This document shows positions 1-9,626 of a stretch of DNA of 64,000 nt, piece after piece. The position numbers and the translations under genes are program-made. The notes beneath the pieces were generated by a model, which worked only from the letters and a program-made list of their open reading frames with translations, made no database searches and was not told the origin of the DNA. This DNA is from NIOZ-UU13 sp964444135 (GTDB lineage Bacteria; Planctomycetota; Phycisphaerae; Sedimentisphaerales; Anaerobacaceae), in NCBI GenBank assembly GCA_964444135.1, contig CAYUFX010000003.1, forward strand, positions 1-64,000, given 5' to 3'. Within the stretch, counting starts at the first letter, position 1; every line of letters begins with the position of its first letter.

Positions 1-59
1 CTGGTTAAATTGTTCTTATTCATTTTCCTAACTCCCTTCATTTTGTAGAAAAATTTCTT

Positions 60-1604
60 TTATGACGTTCGTTTGTTACGATTTTTCTTTTTTGTTTGTT
101 TCCTGCCGGCCCTGGCATCCTGTTCGGCCATAAACTTCTTCAAAGCTTCCGGTGAATTACGGTTTTCCAATGCCTCTAATGCCGTGTCATTGGTGCTTTT
201 CATCCACTTTAACAGTTCCTTCCGCATTTTGTCAAGCTCTTTTTTATATTTTGAGTCGTTGCTGAGGTTATGCAGCGCATCAGGGTCATTTGCCAAATCA
301 TAAAATTCCTCGACGACTCGATATTGGAAGAGCTTAACGCGGTCAGCAACCTTCGGGTCTGTTTTTGCAGCGGCCTGCATTGCCTTGAACGTCAAACCGG
401 ATTGGGATTCGTTTTTGAAAATCCGTTCGCCGTCAGACCACGGATTGAAAATGTATCCAAACCTGTGATTCTGTACGCAGCGCATCGGATAGCGGTTTCT
501 TGCGGAAGTTTGGTGAAACTGAGTAAATACCTTATCACGACCAGTTTGTTGTTTGCCAAGAAGAACGGGTAGAAATGAAAAACCGTCCATCCCTTCGGGC
601 TGAGGCAGTCCAGCCGCGTCAAGTGCGGTGGGCATAAAATCGATGCCGGATATAAAGTGTCGATTGTCCACAGTGCCGGGCTTGATTTTGCCCGGCCAAA
701 CGGCGATCCACGGTGTGCGTGTGCTATGAAGGTAGCAGTTTGTCTTGGCAAACGGCACAGCTATACCATTATCCGAGAGAAACATTATCAAAGTGTTTTC
801 CGCCTGGCCTGATTCGCGCAGAGCGCTCATCACCGCTCCAACTGTGTCATCGCAGCGGCGGACTGAGCTATAGTACTGCGCTATTTCCTTACGTACGTCC
901 AGAACGTCGGGCAGAAAACCGGGAACCTGTATTTCCTCACCTCGATACACCCTCGAAGGTTCCGGAATATCTTTGAGCGCCTGCTTAAACTTATTTCGTT
1001 CCTGCAAGCTGCCATGATACGGACGGTGTGGGTCGTGTGAATTGGCCATCAGAAAAAACGACTGGTTTTTATTTGCTGCCTGTTGGAAAAAGTCCCTGGC
1101 AAACTTATAGTAAAGTTTCGGGTCACGGCCGTGCCCTAATTCTCCAACATCCTTCACCATATCCCACTTGAATTTCTCTATAGGCGCCAGGTGCTTTACT
1201 TTGCCGAGAATGCCATTGAGGTAGCCGGCCTTATGGAGACTCTCCTGTAGGGTTGGCACATTAGTGTTAATCGGTTGAAAGCCCTCAGCCCCACTGCGGT
1301 GGGGATAACGGCCGGTCATCAATACTGAACGGCTGGGCTGGCAAACCGCTATGGTAATATGAGCATGGGCAAAACGCATACCCTCAGAAGCAAGACGGTC
1401 GATGTTGGGTGTAATATCCGGCGTCTGCCCACCGAAGCAGCCGGGCGAATCGCAATTCATATCATCGGCCGTTATAAGCAGAATATTCGGTCGCTTTTTC
1501 CTCTTGTCGGCCGCAAATACCTGCCCTTGTCCGGACACCAGCAGCACAGCTCCCAGCCCTGTTGCTTTTAAGAACTGCCGACGTGTGGGTTGATTTGTGC
1601 TCAT
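60..1604 (-). CDS. Tat-exported sulfatase (N-sulfoglucosamine sulfohydrolase-like)
   Basis: A 514-residue sulfatase predicted to hydrolyse sulfate esters or N-sulfates on sugars outside the cytoplasm. The N-terminus carries a twin-arginine signal (TRRQFLKATGLG, residues 7-18) with a likely cut after VFA near residue 31. The catalytic signature CQPSR is at residues 88-92, where Cys88 would become formylglycine, followed by SVLMTGRYPHRSG. Metal and substrate residues are visible as ADD (46-48), SHDPHRP (189-195) and SDNG (277-280). The Lys/Arg-rich C-terminal tail has no match I know. The start is supported by AAGGAG just upstream. It is the last gene of a minus-strand group with a pseudopilin-like gene and an oxidoreductase. 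Substrate class is inferred from overall resemblance only. Confidence 0.93.
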   Translation of the reverse strand: MSTNQPTRRQFLKATGLGAVLLVSGQGQVFAADKRKKRPNILLITADDMNCDSPGCFGGQTPDITPNIDRLASEGMRFAHAHITIAVCQPSRSVLMTGRYPHRSGAEGFQPINTNVPTLQESLHKAGYLNGILGKVKHLAPIEKFKWDMVKDVGELGHGRDPKLYYKFARDFFQQAANKNQSFFLMANSHDPHRPYHGSLQERNKFKQALKDIPEPSRVYRGEEIQVPGFLPDVLDVRKEIAQYYSSVRRCDDTVGAVMSALRESGQAENTLIMFLSDNGIAVPFAKTNCYLHSTRTPWIAVWPGKIKPGTVDNRHFISGIDFMPTALDAAGLPQPEGMDGFSFLPVLLGKQQTGRDKVFTQFHQTSARNRYPMRCVQNHRFGYIFNPWSDGERIFKNESQSGLTFKAMQAAAKTDPKVADRVKLFQYRVVEEFYDLANDPDALHNLSNDSKYKKELDKMRKELLKWMKSTNDTALEALENRNSPEALKKFMAEQDARAGRKQTKKKNRNKRTS

Positions 1605-1622
1605 TATGCTCCTTGTTTTTTT

Positions 1623-1639
1623 ATGGGCCCGAGGCCCAT
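1623..1639. other. Short perfect hairpin upstream of the sulfatase
   Basis: ATGGGCC-CGA-GGCCCAT forms a 7-bp stem with a 3-nt loop in the sulfatase leader, 18 bases before its start codon and about 140 bases after the pseudopilin-like gene ends. There is no T tract on the minus-strand side, so it is not a standard terminator. The rest of 1640-1778 shows nothing I recognise. Confidence 0.4.
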
Positions 1640-1778
1640 CGTCGAGCGTGAGTTTTTAGAGTTCAGATTTTCTTTCTTTCGCGTATCACTTCCACATCGC
1701 CTTCTTTTTATCACCGCTTCACCCAGGCCAAGCGGTAGAAGCATTAAGGGATAACGGCCTCAAGGTTAACTTTTAGCT

Positions 1779-2534
1779 TTACCACCAATGGTAAGGGGGC
1801 GAGACGCGTACATCCATTTCGCTGAATTGCCGCCATTCATTGTGTCCGTCAAGAAAGACAATATTAGCCCCGGCTGGTCTGCCTCCATATCTCAGGTGGT
1901 TTGTGCGGTCGGGAATTTGCCACCTGGACCATGACCCACCGTGGACATCTGTAAAGGTGGCGGTCTTTGGGTCAGAAGTGCTGCTGAGGGTTGCGTCGGT
2001 AACCAGCTCAGTTGAGGTGGCTTGCTTATGTGTTAGTGTTTTCACCCATTCCTTTTTAGGCGTCCCCTCCGGGTGATATGACCTTCCATTAACGGTATCC
2101 ATCATCCAGAAATAACTGGTAACTCGAAACTGGCTGCCTCGGTTAGTTGTAGGTTCCGCCACCGAATCCGTAGGGGTTCCCACCGGAACGTTTTGGCTGA
2201 ACTGCCAGAAATGTGACATGTCTGGAGTTTTTGTTGGGTCGGAAGGACAATAGAAAGTGTGCTTGTCTCCACCAGTGGCGATAATATAATCGGTGGTACT
2301 GTAAGAGATGTCCCACAGCCAGCTTCCGCTTTCATTGAGCGGCAGCCGGTTGTCATTCTCTGAACCGTACAAATGCAAACTAATGCCGATTTGTTTGAGG
2401 TTATTAGAGCAGGTAACTTTCTTTGCCTGTTCCCTCGCCAATTGCAGTGCAGGCATCAATATCGCCATCAACAAAGCGATGACAGCAATTACCACCAGTA
2501 GTTCTATTAAGGTAAATCCTCTTTTTTTATCCAT
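1779..2534 (-). CDS. Pseudopilin-like protein with prepilin cleavage/methylation N-terminus (H-X9-DG type)
   Basis: A 251-residue protein starting with the type IV prepilin signal RGFTLIELLVVIAVIALL (residues 5-22), then a membrane helix and a variable domain. The segment IVFLDGHNEW near the C-terminus is the conserved end of the planctomycete H-X9-DG / DUF1559-like family. The N-terminus predicts processing by a prepilin peptidase and membrane or type II pseudopilus location. The role is unknown. Planctomycetes carry many paralogs and a second one lies at 18828-19523. An AGGA motif lies just before the ATG. Confidence 0.88.
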   Translation of the reverse strand: MDKKRGFTLIELLVVIAVIALLMAILMPALQLAREQAKKVTCSNNLKQIGISLHLYGSENDNRLPLNESGSWLWDISYSTTDYIIATGGDKHTFYCPSDPTKTPDMSHFWQFSQNVPVGTPTDSVAEPTTNRGSQFRVTSYFWMMDTVNGRSYHPEGTPKKEWVKTLTHKQATSTELVTDATLSSTSDPKTATFTDVHGGSWSRWQIPDRTNHLRYGGRPAGANIVFLDGHNEWRQFSEMDVRVSPPYHWW

Positions 2535-2596
2535 TGTAGTCCTGCACTTTCCATATTAGCGGATATGCAGACCAACAAGTAATCTTTTCAATCACG

Positions 2597-3973
2597 TCAT
2601 AATGTCCATCCCTCACGATACGGCGGATTGATGAACTGATTCGCCTCGTCGCAGTTGGTAAATCGCATATTTATGCCGTCCCATTGAAGCTTACGTCCTA
2701 ACATCTTTGTTGCAATAATCCCTAACTGGGCGATCTCCGTCAAAGGTCCCCCATAATTAAAATTTGAACCCGCTTGCGTATTGTTTTTAACAGCGTCGAG
2801 CCAGTCCTTGTGATGTCCCTTCACTCTGGGCAGCATTTTGGCCGGCTGCTTGTAGGCCTTCATCTTTGTCTCGGGGATTATCCTTGCCCCGCCGGCGCCA
2901 TGTGAGCCGTACATAATCTTGCCTTTGTCCCCGATTACAATCGCCCCTGTGCCCGGCATCTTTCGTTCCTCTTCCAGTTCTTCCGGACGCGGAGGCTTCT
3001 CTACACCATCAAACCAGATTAGCTTAACAGGTCCCCGTTTGCTGTTCGCCGGGAACTCATAATTCACAATCGTGCCTGCAGGAAACGTATCGGCATGCTT
3101 TTTCGGGTCATATCCTTTGGCCTGGGCCTGAACGATAATCGGAGCTCCCAGATCCAGCGCCCAGAACACAGGGTCAACAACGTGGCAGACCCAATCGCCG
3201 ATTGTTCCGGAACCGAACGGCATCCAGCCACGCCAGCTACCGGGTAAGTACATTGGATTATACCGCCGATATTGTGCCGGCCCTAACCAAAGGTCCCAAT
3301 CCAGTTCGGACGGAATCTCACGCCTTTCCGTAAGTCTCGGCAGTTGACTAATCTTACTATAGTTCGAGCCGCAGGAAGCGTGCACCTCGCGAACGTTCCC
3401 TATCGCCCCATCCCAAATCCATTCACAGAAAACACGGATATGGTCAAACGAGTGTCCCTGATTGCCTAATTGCGTTATCACCTTGTGCTTGCGAGCGGCC
3501 TTCATAAGCTCGCGAATCTCATAGATAGAATGGGCCAGAGGTTTTTCGCAATACAGATGTTTTCCTCTCTTGATTGCTTCCATGCACGCCACCGCATGCG
3601 TATGGTCCGGCGTAGAAACCACCACCGCATCGATTTGGTTGTCCATCTCATCTAACATTTTGCGAAAATCGGTATAACGTTTGGCCTTAGGATAATCCTC
3701 GAATACCTTGCCGACCCTTCTCATATCCACATCGCAAAGCGCGACAATATTTTCTCCGCCGACGCCTTTCAGGTTGGCTTCGCCTCGTCCACCAATGCCG
3801 ATACATGCAATATTGAGCTTGTCACTCGGAGCGGCAAAGGCCTTGCCACCCAGCACATTCTGAGGAACGATAGTAAACGCTGCTACTGCTACAGCCCTGT
3901 TCATAAAATCACGGCGTGAAATCTTCGTCCCTTCTTGTTGTTTTATCCTCTTGGATTGATTTTTGGCATCCAT
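2597..3973 (-). CDS. Tat-signal Gfo/Idh/MocA family oxidoreductase
   Basis: About 458 residues, an NAD(P)-dependent sugar dehydrogenase-type protein. A twin-arginine signal (SRRDFMNRAVAVAAF) is followed by a Rossmann fold with IACIGIGGRGEANLKG, the family motif CEKPLAHS, and a C-terminal Gfo/Idh/MocA domain with GDWVCHVVDP. The open frame runs further up to 4033, but I choose the ATG at 3973 because a perfect AGGAGG (3980-3985) sits six bases upstream and the Tat signal starts right after. Proteins of this type accompany sulfatases and DUF1080 proteins in planctomycete sugar loci. The substrate is not readable from sequence. Confidence 0.92.
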   Translation of the reverse strand: MDAKNQSKRIKQQEGTKISRRDFMNRAVAVAAFTIVPQNVLGGKAFAAPSDKLNIACIGIGGRGEANLKGVGGENIVALCDVDMRRVGKVFEDYPKAKRYTDFRKMLDEMDNQIDAVVVSTPDHTHAVACMEAIKRGKHLYCEKPLAHSIYEIRELMKAARKHKVITQLGNQGHSFDHIRVFCEWIWDGAIGNVREVHASCGSNYSKISQLPRLTERREIPSELDWDLWLGPAQYRRYNPMYLPGSWRGWMPFGSGTIGDWVCHVVDPVFWALDLGAPIIVQAQAKGYDPKKHADTFPAGTIVNYEFPANSKRGPVKLIWFDGVEKPPRPEELEEERKMPGTGAIVIGDKGKIMYGSHGAGGARIIPETKMKAYKQPAKMLPRVKGHHKDWLDAVKNNTQAGSNFNYGGPLTEIAQLGIIATKMLGRKLQWDGINMRFTNCDEANQFINPPYREGWTL

Positions 3974-4050
3974 AAATGTCCTCCTGGAAAAGACCAAGCT
4001 GATTAACCGAGTAAAGCTGATTTTACTACACACTAAGCCTGCATACTATA

Positions 4051-4079
4051 ATATTAACCAAATAGCAGATAAAATACAA
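4051..4079 (-). promoter_or_regulatory. Candidate sigma-70 promoter for the oxidoreductase
   Basis: On the minus strand TTGTAT and TAATAT are spaced by 17 bases, about 78 bases upstream of the chosen start. The region is AT-rich and lies between divergent genes, so placement is sensible. The match is moderate. Confidence 0.4.
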
Positions 4080-4139
4080 TCCCTTCCTGCATATATTATT
4101 GTCCAAAATCTTCGGAATGATAGTGAAAACCTAAAGAGC

Positions 4140-4167
4140 TTGCAATAGTACATGATAAGGTTATAAT
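4140..4167 (+). promoter_or_regulatory. Candidate sigma-70 promoter for hisF
   Basis: TTGCAA and a consensus TATAAT are separated by 16 bases, ending about 70 bases before the hisF start. This is the only gene on this strand nearby, which supports a separate transcript. Confidence 0.55.
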
Positions 4168-4236
4168 CCGGCAGTAATTTAGTGGATAAAAGTACACAGG
4201 AGCAGTTATGTAGATGTAAAACAAGGAGAATTAATA

Positions 4237-4998
4237 ATGGATAAACAAGTAAGTATTATGCCGTGCCTTGATATGCAGAATGGTCGTGTGGTCAAGGGCG
4301 TTCATTTTGTGGATATTCGTGACGCGGGCGACCCGGTCGAATGTGCAAAGGCCTACTGTCAGGCTGGGGCGGACGAACTTGCTCTTTTGGACATAACGGC
4401 AACAGTCGAAAATCGGGGTACTATGCTTGATGTTGTCAAAAAGGTAGCTGAAGTCACAACGATTCCTTTTACTGTTGGCGGTGGTATTCGCGATGTTGCT
4501 TCGGCAGCGGCGGTAATAGAGGCGGGGGCTGATAAAGTATCTGTAAGCAGCGCCGCTTTCAGAAAACCGGATGTCATATCGCAGATGATTGCCGAATTCG
4601 GCCCCGAGAAGATAACGGTCGCTATAGATGTGGACCTGAACGAATCATTGCCGTCCGGCTACGAAGTCTATATCGATGGGGGTCGAACCGCTACCGGCGC
4701 CGACGCCATTGAGTGGGCTAAGAAAGTTGACGGTTTTGGAGTTCCTGTAATATTGCCTACGAGTAAGGCCGGAGACGGCGCCAAGACCGGATATGACCTT
4801 CCTGTTATCAAAGCAATGGCCGATGCCTGTTCAGCCGCAATTGTGGCCTCAGGAGGAGCCGGCAAACTGGAACATTTCTATGAGGCGGTAGAAGCTGGAG
4901 CAACAATTCTTCTTGCGGCTTCGGTGTTCCATTTCCATATCATCGATATAGGAGAATTGAAAGACTATCTGCGAAGTCGCGGTTTGAACGTGAAGTAA
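4237..4998 (+). CDS. hisF: Imidazole glycerol phosphate synthase cyclase subunit HisF
   Basis: A 253-residue (beta/alpha)8 barrel that with HisH makes imidazole glycerol phosphate and AICAR in histidine synthesis. Family marks in order are IMPCLDMQNGRVVKGV (first catalytic Asp and phosphate loop), DITATVENR, TVGGGIRD, KVSVSSAA, VAIDVD, TGYDLPVI, VASGGAG and LLAASVFHF. The catalytic Asp in the first strand is present. In the loop before the third phosphate motif the usual TS-x-DRDGTK reads TSKAGDGAK: the Asp matching the second catalytic residue is kept but neighbours differ. AAGGAG lies upstream of the ATG. It stands alone with no other his genes, in a sugar-degradation region. It could be a divergent HisF paralog, but the length and motifs fit a real enzyme. 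Confidence 0.9.
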   Translation: MDKQVSIMPCLDMQNGRVVKGVHFVDIRDAGDPVECAKAYCQAGADELALLDITATVENRGTMLDVVKKVAEVTTIPFTVGGGIRDVASAAAVIEAGADKVSVSSAAFRKPDVISQMIAEFGPEKITVAIDVDLNESLPSGYEVYIDGGRTATGADAIEWAKKVDGFGVPVILPTSKAGDGAKTGYDLPVIKAMADACSAAIVASGGAGKLEHFYEAVEAGATILLAASVFHFHIIDIGELKDYLRSRGLNVK

Positions 4999-6232
4999 TG
5001 CATCAGCCCCCAAGCCAATAACTGACTGTCTTTCATTGCGTCATTCTCACTATTGTCCCATCTGAGCCAAGCAGCAAGAGTTTGGGTTATGTATTGAGCT
5101 TTGCGTTACGCCTGTCAGTCGAAGACCCCTTCCAACAGGGGCAAGCGTACGTATCCATATTAACGGATTACAGGATAGCACCACGCCGGGGAGCACGAAT
5201 TTTCGAGAACCCTTAAAAACAGCATCTACCAAAAGCACTCTGAATAAGACCAACAAAAACCAGCCAAACTACGAACGCACGTGGGAAATTAGGAATACCA
5301 CATTTCATAGGTTTCATAACCATATCATCATTTCGACCGAAAAAAGCCGCAACCCTGAGCGAAAGGAATCTTGCCCTGAATTAGCCATAGCCCTTAGCGA
5401 AGTCGAAGGGGTAGCCGAAGGGTCGAAGGCCAAGCGAGCCCCGAAAAAATCGGGGTCAAAGTAGGCAATGTTTATTTTTCATAATCAAGCTATTTATGAA
5501 ATGTAATGTATCCTGGGAGATTCTGCAGGTTGGCTTGACGGCCTTTTCTTGGCTGAGAAAACAAAAATATTTATTTTTTTTCAATTTCTCCAAAAAAAAT
5601 TCAAGTGCGAATATTTCTCATTATCGGGGTTAAGCCGGGCAAATCATCAGAGATGGGAAAAAAGATTAAATGTCTCAAATCGGAGTCTGGGGAAGTGGAA
5701 AAAGAGTAAGAAGTCTTCAGTTTATGTCTTCCTTGCCTGTGTTAAACCGAGTTCTATTGTTGGGACTCGGGGACATTCAGAAAAGTTCAAGATTAAGAAT
5801 CTAATCTGCCGATGGAGGGTATTAGACGAAATAAAAAAAAGGTGGCTCTGGAAAATGACCAATCCGGCCATATTAGCTTGAACTGATTTTGTCCATATTA
5901 GAGTTTCGCGCACAAGTCAGATGATATTGCGGGCATTGTCAGGGACGGCTAAGAAAGAAAAGGAAAGAGTCACAATTTAATACTGCCCCTGCGAAGCAGA
6001 CGGCGAGTATCTCAAAAATAACAAACGAAAATTGGAATTAAAGGGATACACTCGCTTATATCTTCTCGGGGGCTTTTTTTGTATTCATTTTCCGTATTAG
6101 CATCTGGTCCCAGACCGCTTTCTGATAGTGAGGGACAATTATGTTCTGATAATGTTATGGACAAGCAGTCATTTTTAGTGTAACTATTTTGGATGATACT
6201 ACCACATAAATGTCTTGCATGAGGGTTGACCG
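4999..6232. other. Gene-poor stretch of about 1.2 kb
   Basis: I see no convincing gene here. Open frames (for example 5549-5881 on the plus strand) have odd composition and no recognisable motif. It holds fragments like the dispersed repeats seen elsewhere: CGAAGTCGAAGGGGTAG-type text around 5398-5430, and a small hairpin CCCCGAAAAAATCGGGG near 5437-5453. At 5863-5910 two near-direct copies of CCATATTAG (GGCCATATTAG, GTCCATATTAG) lie 25-30 bases apart, which faintly recalls ends of IS21/IS481-type elements. It looks like decayed mobile or repeat DNA. Confidence 0.4.
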
Positions 6233-7525
6233 ATGAAAAAAAGAAGTCCGCTGGTAAACACCACAGAGCAATTTCTGAAAGTTCTTTTAGTAGCATTCAC
6301 TATTTTGTTGGCGTCCGTCTCGCAGGGGCAGGAATGGACACGGTTCCGCGGCCCCAACGGACAGGGTATCAGCCACGCCAAAAGCATCCCTGTTAAATGG
6401 ACGGAAAAGGACTATAACTGGAAAGTGAACCTACCGGGAGGCGGCCACTCCTCTCCGGTGGTCTGGGGAGACAAGGTCTTTATAACCAGCGGTGACCAAA
6501 AAACCGACCACGGTTTCCTTCTAACTCTACGTGTTTCCGACGGCAAAATATTATGGCAAAAGCAATACTCGCTGACTCCATTCCGTCCGAACCCGCGCAA
6601 CAGCTACGCCACTGCAACGCCGGTAGTGGATGCCGACCACGTTTATGCACTCTGGCCTACGCCTAAAGAGACGATTTTAGCGGCACTTGACCACGACGGC
6701 GGAGAAATATGGCAGCGCACCTTCGGCGGTGTGCATTGCCAGCACGGGGCAGGCGGCTCACCTATTGTTTTCGACGACATTGTGGTTTTTACTCACGAGC
6801 ACGAGGATAGCAGCAAGGATGCACAGAGTGCCTGGATTGCAGTTGACCGTAAGACCGGCCAGACACGCTGGAAACTGGACCGGAAAACCAGCCCAAAAAC
6901 ATCCTACTCGACACCGTGCATTTACTCACCGCCAACAGATGAACGACAGTTGATTTTCACCAGTCTCGCTCATGGCATGACCGGTGTCGATCCTAAAACA
7001 GGTACGGTAGTATGGGAATTGAATACAGCATTCGTTAGTCGCGTAGTCAGCTCTCCTGTCATCGCAGGTGAACTTTTAATTGGCACTTGTGGAGACTTCT
7101 CCAGCGGCAAACGCCTAATCGCGATCCAACCTGGAACAACAGATAAATCCACCCAGCCTACTGAGGCATACAAGTTCGACGATAGTTCAATGCCATACGT
7201 TCCTACCTCTCTGGCTCAGGCAGGCTTGCTGTTTACGTTTCATGACAGGGGTTATGTATCCTGCCTGCGCAGCGCAACGGGCGAGCAGCTCTGGCGAGAG
7301 AAGCCCGCCAATCAATTCTATGGCTCACCGGTTTGGGTAAACAGCAAGCTCTACTGTATCACAATCAACGGCGACGTTATGGTAATCAAGGCCGCCCCCA
7401 CCTACGAGCTGCTGGCAATCAATCCTTTGGGCGAAAAGAGCCACGCCACTCCTGCCGTTGCAGGCGGAAGAATGTACCTTCGCACCTATTCGCACCTTAT
7501 CTCCATCGGATCAAAGAAAGAGTAG
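6233..7525 (+). CDS. Secreted PQQ-like beta-propeller protein (BamB-like)
   Basis: A 430-residue protein with an N-terminal signal helix (LLVAFTILLASVSQG, about residues 19-33) followed by QEWTRFRGPNGQGIS, the hallmark opening of planctomycete PQQ-repeat proteins. Repeated propeller blades show the GxxxW pattern (SDGKILWQKQ, GGEIWQRTF, KTGQTRWKL, KTGTVVWEL, ATGEQLWREK). No catalytic quinone-binding residues stand out, so a structural or binding role is as likely as dehydrogenase activity. It is transcribed opposite to its neighbours and convergent with the phosphatase gene. Confidence 0.88.
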   Translation: MKKRSPLVNTTEQFLKVLLVAFTILLASVSQGQEWTRFRGPNGQGISHAKSIPVKWTEKDYNWKVNLPGGGHSSPVVWGDKVFITSGDQKTDHGFLLTLRVSDGKILWQKQYSLTPFRPNPRNSYATATPVVDADHVYALWPTPKETILAALDHDGGEIWQRTFGGVHCQHGAGGSPIVFDDIVVFTHEHEDSSKDAQSAWIAVDRKTGQTRWKLDRKTSPKTSYSTPCIYSPPTDERQLIFTSLAHGMTGVDPKTGTVVWELNTAFVSRVVSSPVIAGELLIGTCGDFSSGKRLIAIQPGTTDKSTQPTEAYKFDDSSMPYVPTSLAQAGLLFTFHDRGYVSCLRSATGEQLWREKPANQFYGSPVWVNSKLYCITINGDVMVIKAAPTYELLAINPLGEKSHATPAVAGGRMYLRTYSHLISIGSKKE

Positions 7526-7729
7526 AACCCAGGGTGACTCCTGGTACGGCCTCTTCTGCCGAGCAAAAGAGAAGAATATATTGCTCATAAGGGGCGCGGA
7601 GATAACTCGTGATACACATCCGGGCCATTTCAATGCATTATTCCTGGAGGATATAAGCCTTCTGGATACAGAATAGTTTCTCGATATTCACACTACGTTG
7701 TATGAAAATATATTGATGAATAAATATCA

Positions 7730-9565
7730 TCAGAGTTTTACTCTTATCTTTTTAGTTTTGTCAGGCGCAAGACTTCGGATGCCTTTGAGGGTTTTCATCT
7801 TATCGGTGCCCGGTTCGCCTATCTTGACCGTGTACTTGCCTTTCTTGAAGACCTCGGGCCTGTATGAAGTTCCGTTGATGCGAAGGGTATATATTATTTC
7901 ATCGTTTGACTCGTCAATCACCTGCACGACTGGATATCTCATACCTCTGACTTGGATAGTTGGCAGATAAGCCACAGCCTCACGTCCGTAATTGGCCTCT
8001 TGTTTGATAGTCCTGGGCCAGCCGGGATATTGTTCGGCATTCGGTGACATAATATCCACATTTCTGGGCCAGCATTCGATTGTGATTTCTCTTGTCTTTT
8101 TATTGAATTTGACAATCCCGAAACCGGCCGCCCTGGTTGTCAGCGGGTCGTGATTTCTCTCGGGACTGGGATTGGCAACCGCGAGCATATTGATTTTGTT
8201 TCCCAGGCCATCAAGGAATTCGCCTAAGTATTCGGGTGCACCTGGTTCTCGGTTTTTGCCCGGCTCATGAGGTACCCACCAGCGTAAATAAAGATTGGCT
8301 ATCGACGGCACGCAAACCGAATAGACCGCGTCGTTCCATTCGTCAATACCATGATGAATAAATGTACCGAGATGTTGGTCACCACAGATATGAATAGCAA
8401 ATGCTTTACGCATTTCGTATAGGGCCTTGTTTCGTCCTGTTTGTGGCCAGCCGTTGCAGTCAAGGTCAACTAACAGCCTGTAGTCGTACTTTCCATGCAT
8501 GTGTGCTCCTCCGCAAAAGACAGTTTGAGACAGCACCGCCTTCATATCGCAGTCGTGCCAGTCCGCAGCCCATTCCCGCAGAAACTTCAACTGACGTTCG
8601 CCTAATAACGTAGCACCGGGAACATCCAGGCTCTTCGGGTCATAACCAGGCTTCGTGACATGGTCGGGCCGTGGCCCCAGTTGGGGGGGAACAAGACCCT
8701 CCGGGCCTGACTTGAACTTCCTGTCCTCTATGATGGCGAAGCTTACCCTGCCTATTGTCAGAGAGGTGTAATACACACCTATACCCCGTTCTACCGGAGT
8801 AGGGTCATAAGGATCGGGAAGATGACTGGTTTGTGCCCGTTCAACCTCTTTGACATACTCGAGCGGCGCAGCATAACCTCCATCATGACCGTCACGAGTA
8901 TTTGATACTTTCCCTCCCGCACCCCATAAATTGGACTGACCAACGTCATGGTCGTCAGGTATCGTAACCGTTGGGGTATTACGAATTATATCTCCAAAGT
9001 CCCTGCCGAATTTAAGCCAATAGGCATAATGACTGTTATGGTCATAGACCTGGTCTCCGGAGAAAAACAAAAGGTCGGGTTTCAGCTTCTTGAGGTTTTC
9101 AACAATGTCGATTTTTGGTATGTCGCCGCCGTGGCCAGGGTATATTGAGTTGCCCGTAAATGCTGCCACAACTATGGTGTCTTTATCGACCGGGTCTTTG
9201 CGGACGATTCCTGTGTAATATGCCTCCTTACCGTGGGCGATGCGATATTCAATATCTTTTGTAGAATCCCAGTTCTCAATCCGAAAGGTTGCCGTCCAGC
9301 CTTCCTCGATTACTTGCTTTTGCGCTATTTGTTTCCATCTTCCGTTTTGTTTGATTTCGAGCCGGACTATCCTGTCCTCACCTTCCTCCAGCGGATACAA
9401 CTGGGCGGTCATCTTCATGATGTTGTTATGGACAGTGTACAAGGCAAAACAAATAACCCTGTCTCTTGACACTTCGGGGATCTTAAGAAGTTGAGCGTTA
9501 GCTGTACTCAATAGCAGAATGGTTATCAGAATCGTTGTAAGTACTTTTGCTTTTGTTGAGCTCAT
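7730..9565 (-). CDS. PhoD-like secreted phosphatase / metallophosphoesterase
   Basis: About 611 residues. A signal peptide (TTILITILLLSTANA) is followed by a beta-rich N-terminal region and a PhoD-type metallophosphatase domain with VVAAFTGNS, FFSGDQVYDH and TIPDDHDVG, which would bind two metals. A histidine-rich motif (AFAIHICGDQHLGT) comes later. The open frame extends to 9604, but the ATG at 9565 is preferred because AGGAAAGGAA lies just before it and it begins the signal peptide. The role is probably phosphoester cleavage outside the cytoplasm. Related planctomycete proteins sit in sulfatase clusters. It is followed upstream by a DUF1080 gene on the same strand. Confidence 0.82.
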   Translation of the reverse strand: MSSTKAKVLTTILITILLLSTANAQLLKIPEVSRDRVICFALYTVHNNIMKMTAQLYPLEEGEDRIVRLEIKQNGRWKQIAQKQVIEEGWTATFRIENWDSTKDIEYRIAHGKEAYYTGIVRKDPVDKDTIVVAAFTGNSIYPGHGGDIPKIDIVENLKKLKPDLLFFSGDQVYDHNSHYAYWLKFGRDFGDIIRNTPTVTIPDDHDVGQSNLWGAGGKVSNTRDGHDGGYAAPLEYVKEVERAQTSHLPDPYDPTPVERGIGVYYTSLTIGRVSFAIIEDRKFKSGPEGLVPPQLGPRPDHVTKPGYDPKSLDVPGATLLGERQLKFLREWAADWHDCDMKAVLSQTVFCGGAHMHGKYDYRLLVDLDCNGWPQTGRNKALYEMRKAFAIHICGDQHLGTFIHHGIDEWNDAVYSVCVPSIANLYLRWWVPHEPGKNREPGAPEYLGEFLDGLGNKINMLAVANPSPERNHDPLTTRAAGFGIVKFNKKTREITIECWPRNVDIMSPNAEQYPGWPRTIKQEANYGREAVAYLPTIQVRGMRYPVVQVIDESNDEIIYTLRINGTSYRPEVFKKGKYTVKIGEPGTDKMKTLKGIRSLAPDKTKKIRVKL

Positions 9566-9626
9566 TTTTATTCCTTTCCTTCTTATATTACTCTTTCCCT
9601 TCATTTACAAAAGCAACGATAAATTA

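Noticed and set aside
5549..5881. 110-codon ORF in the empty 1.2-kb gap
   Set aside because: Lys/Trp/Phe-rich with no motif and no ribosome site; looks random.
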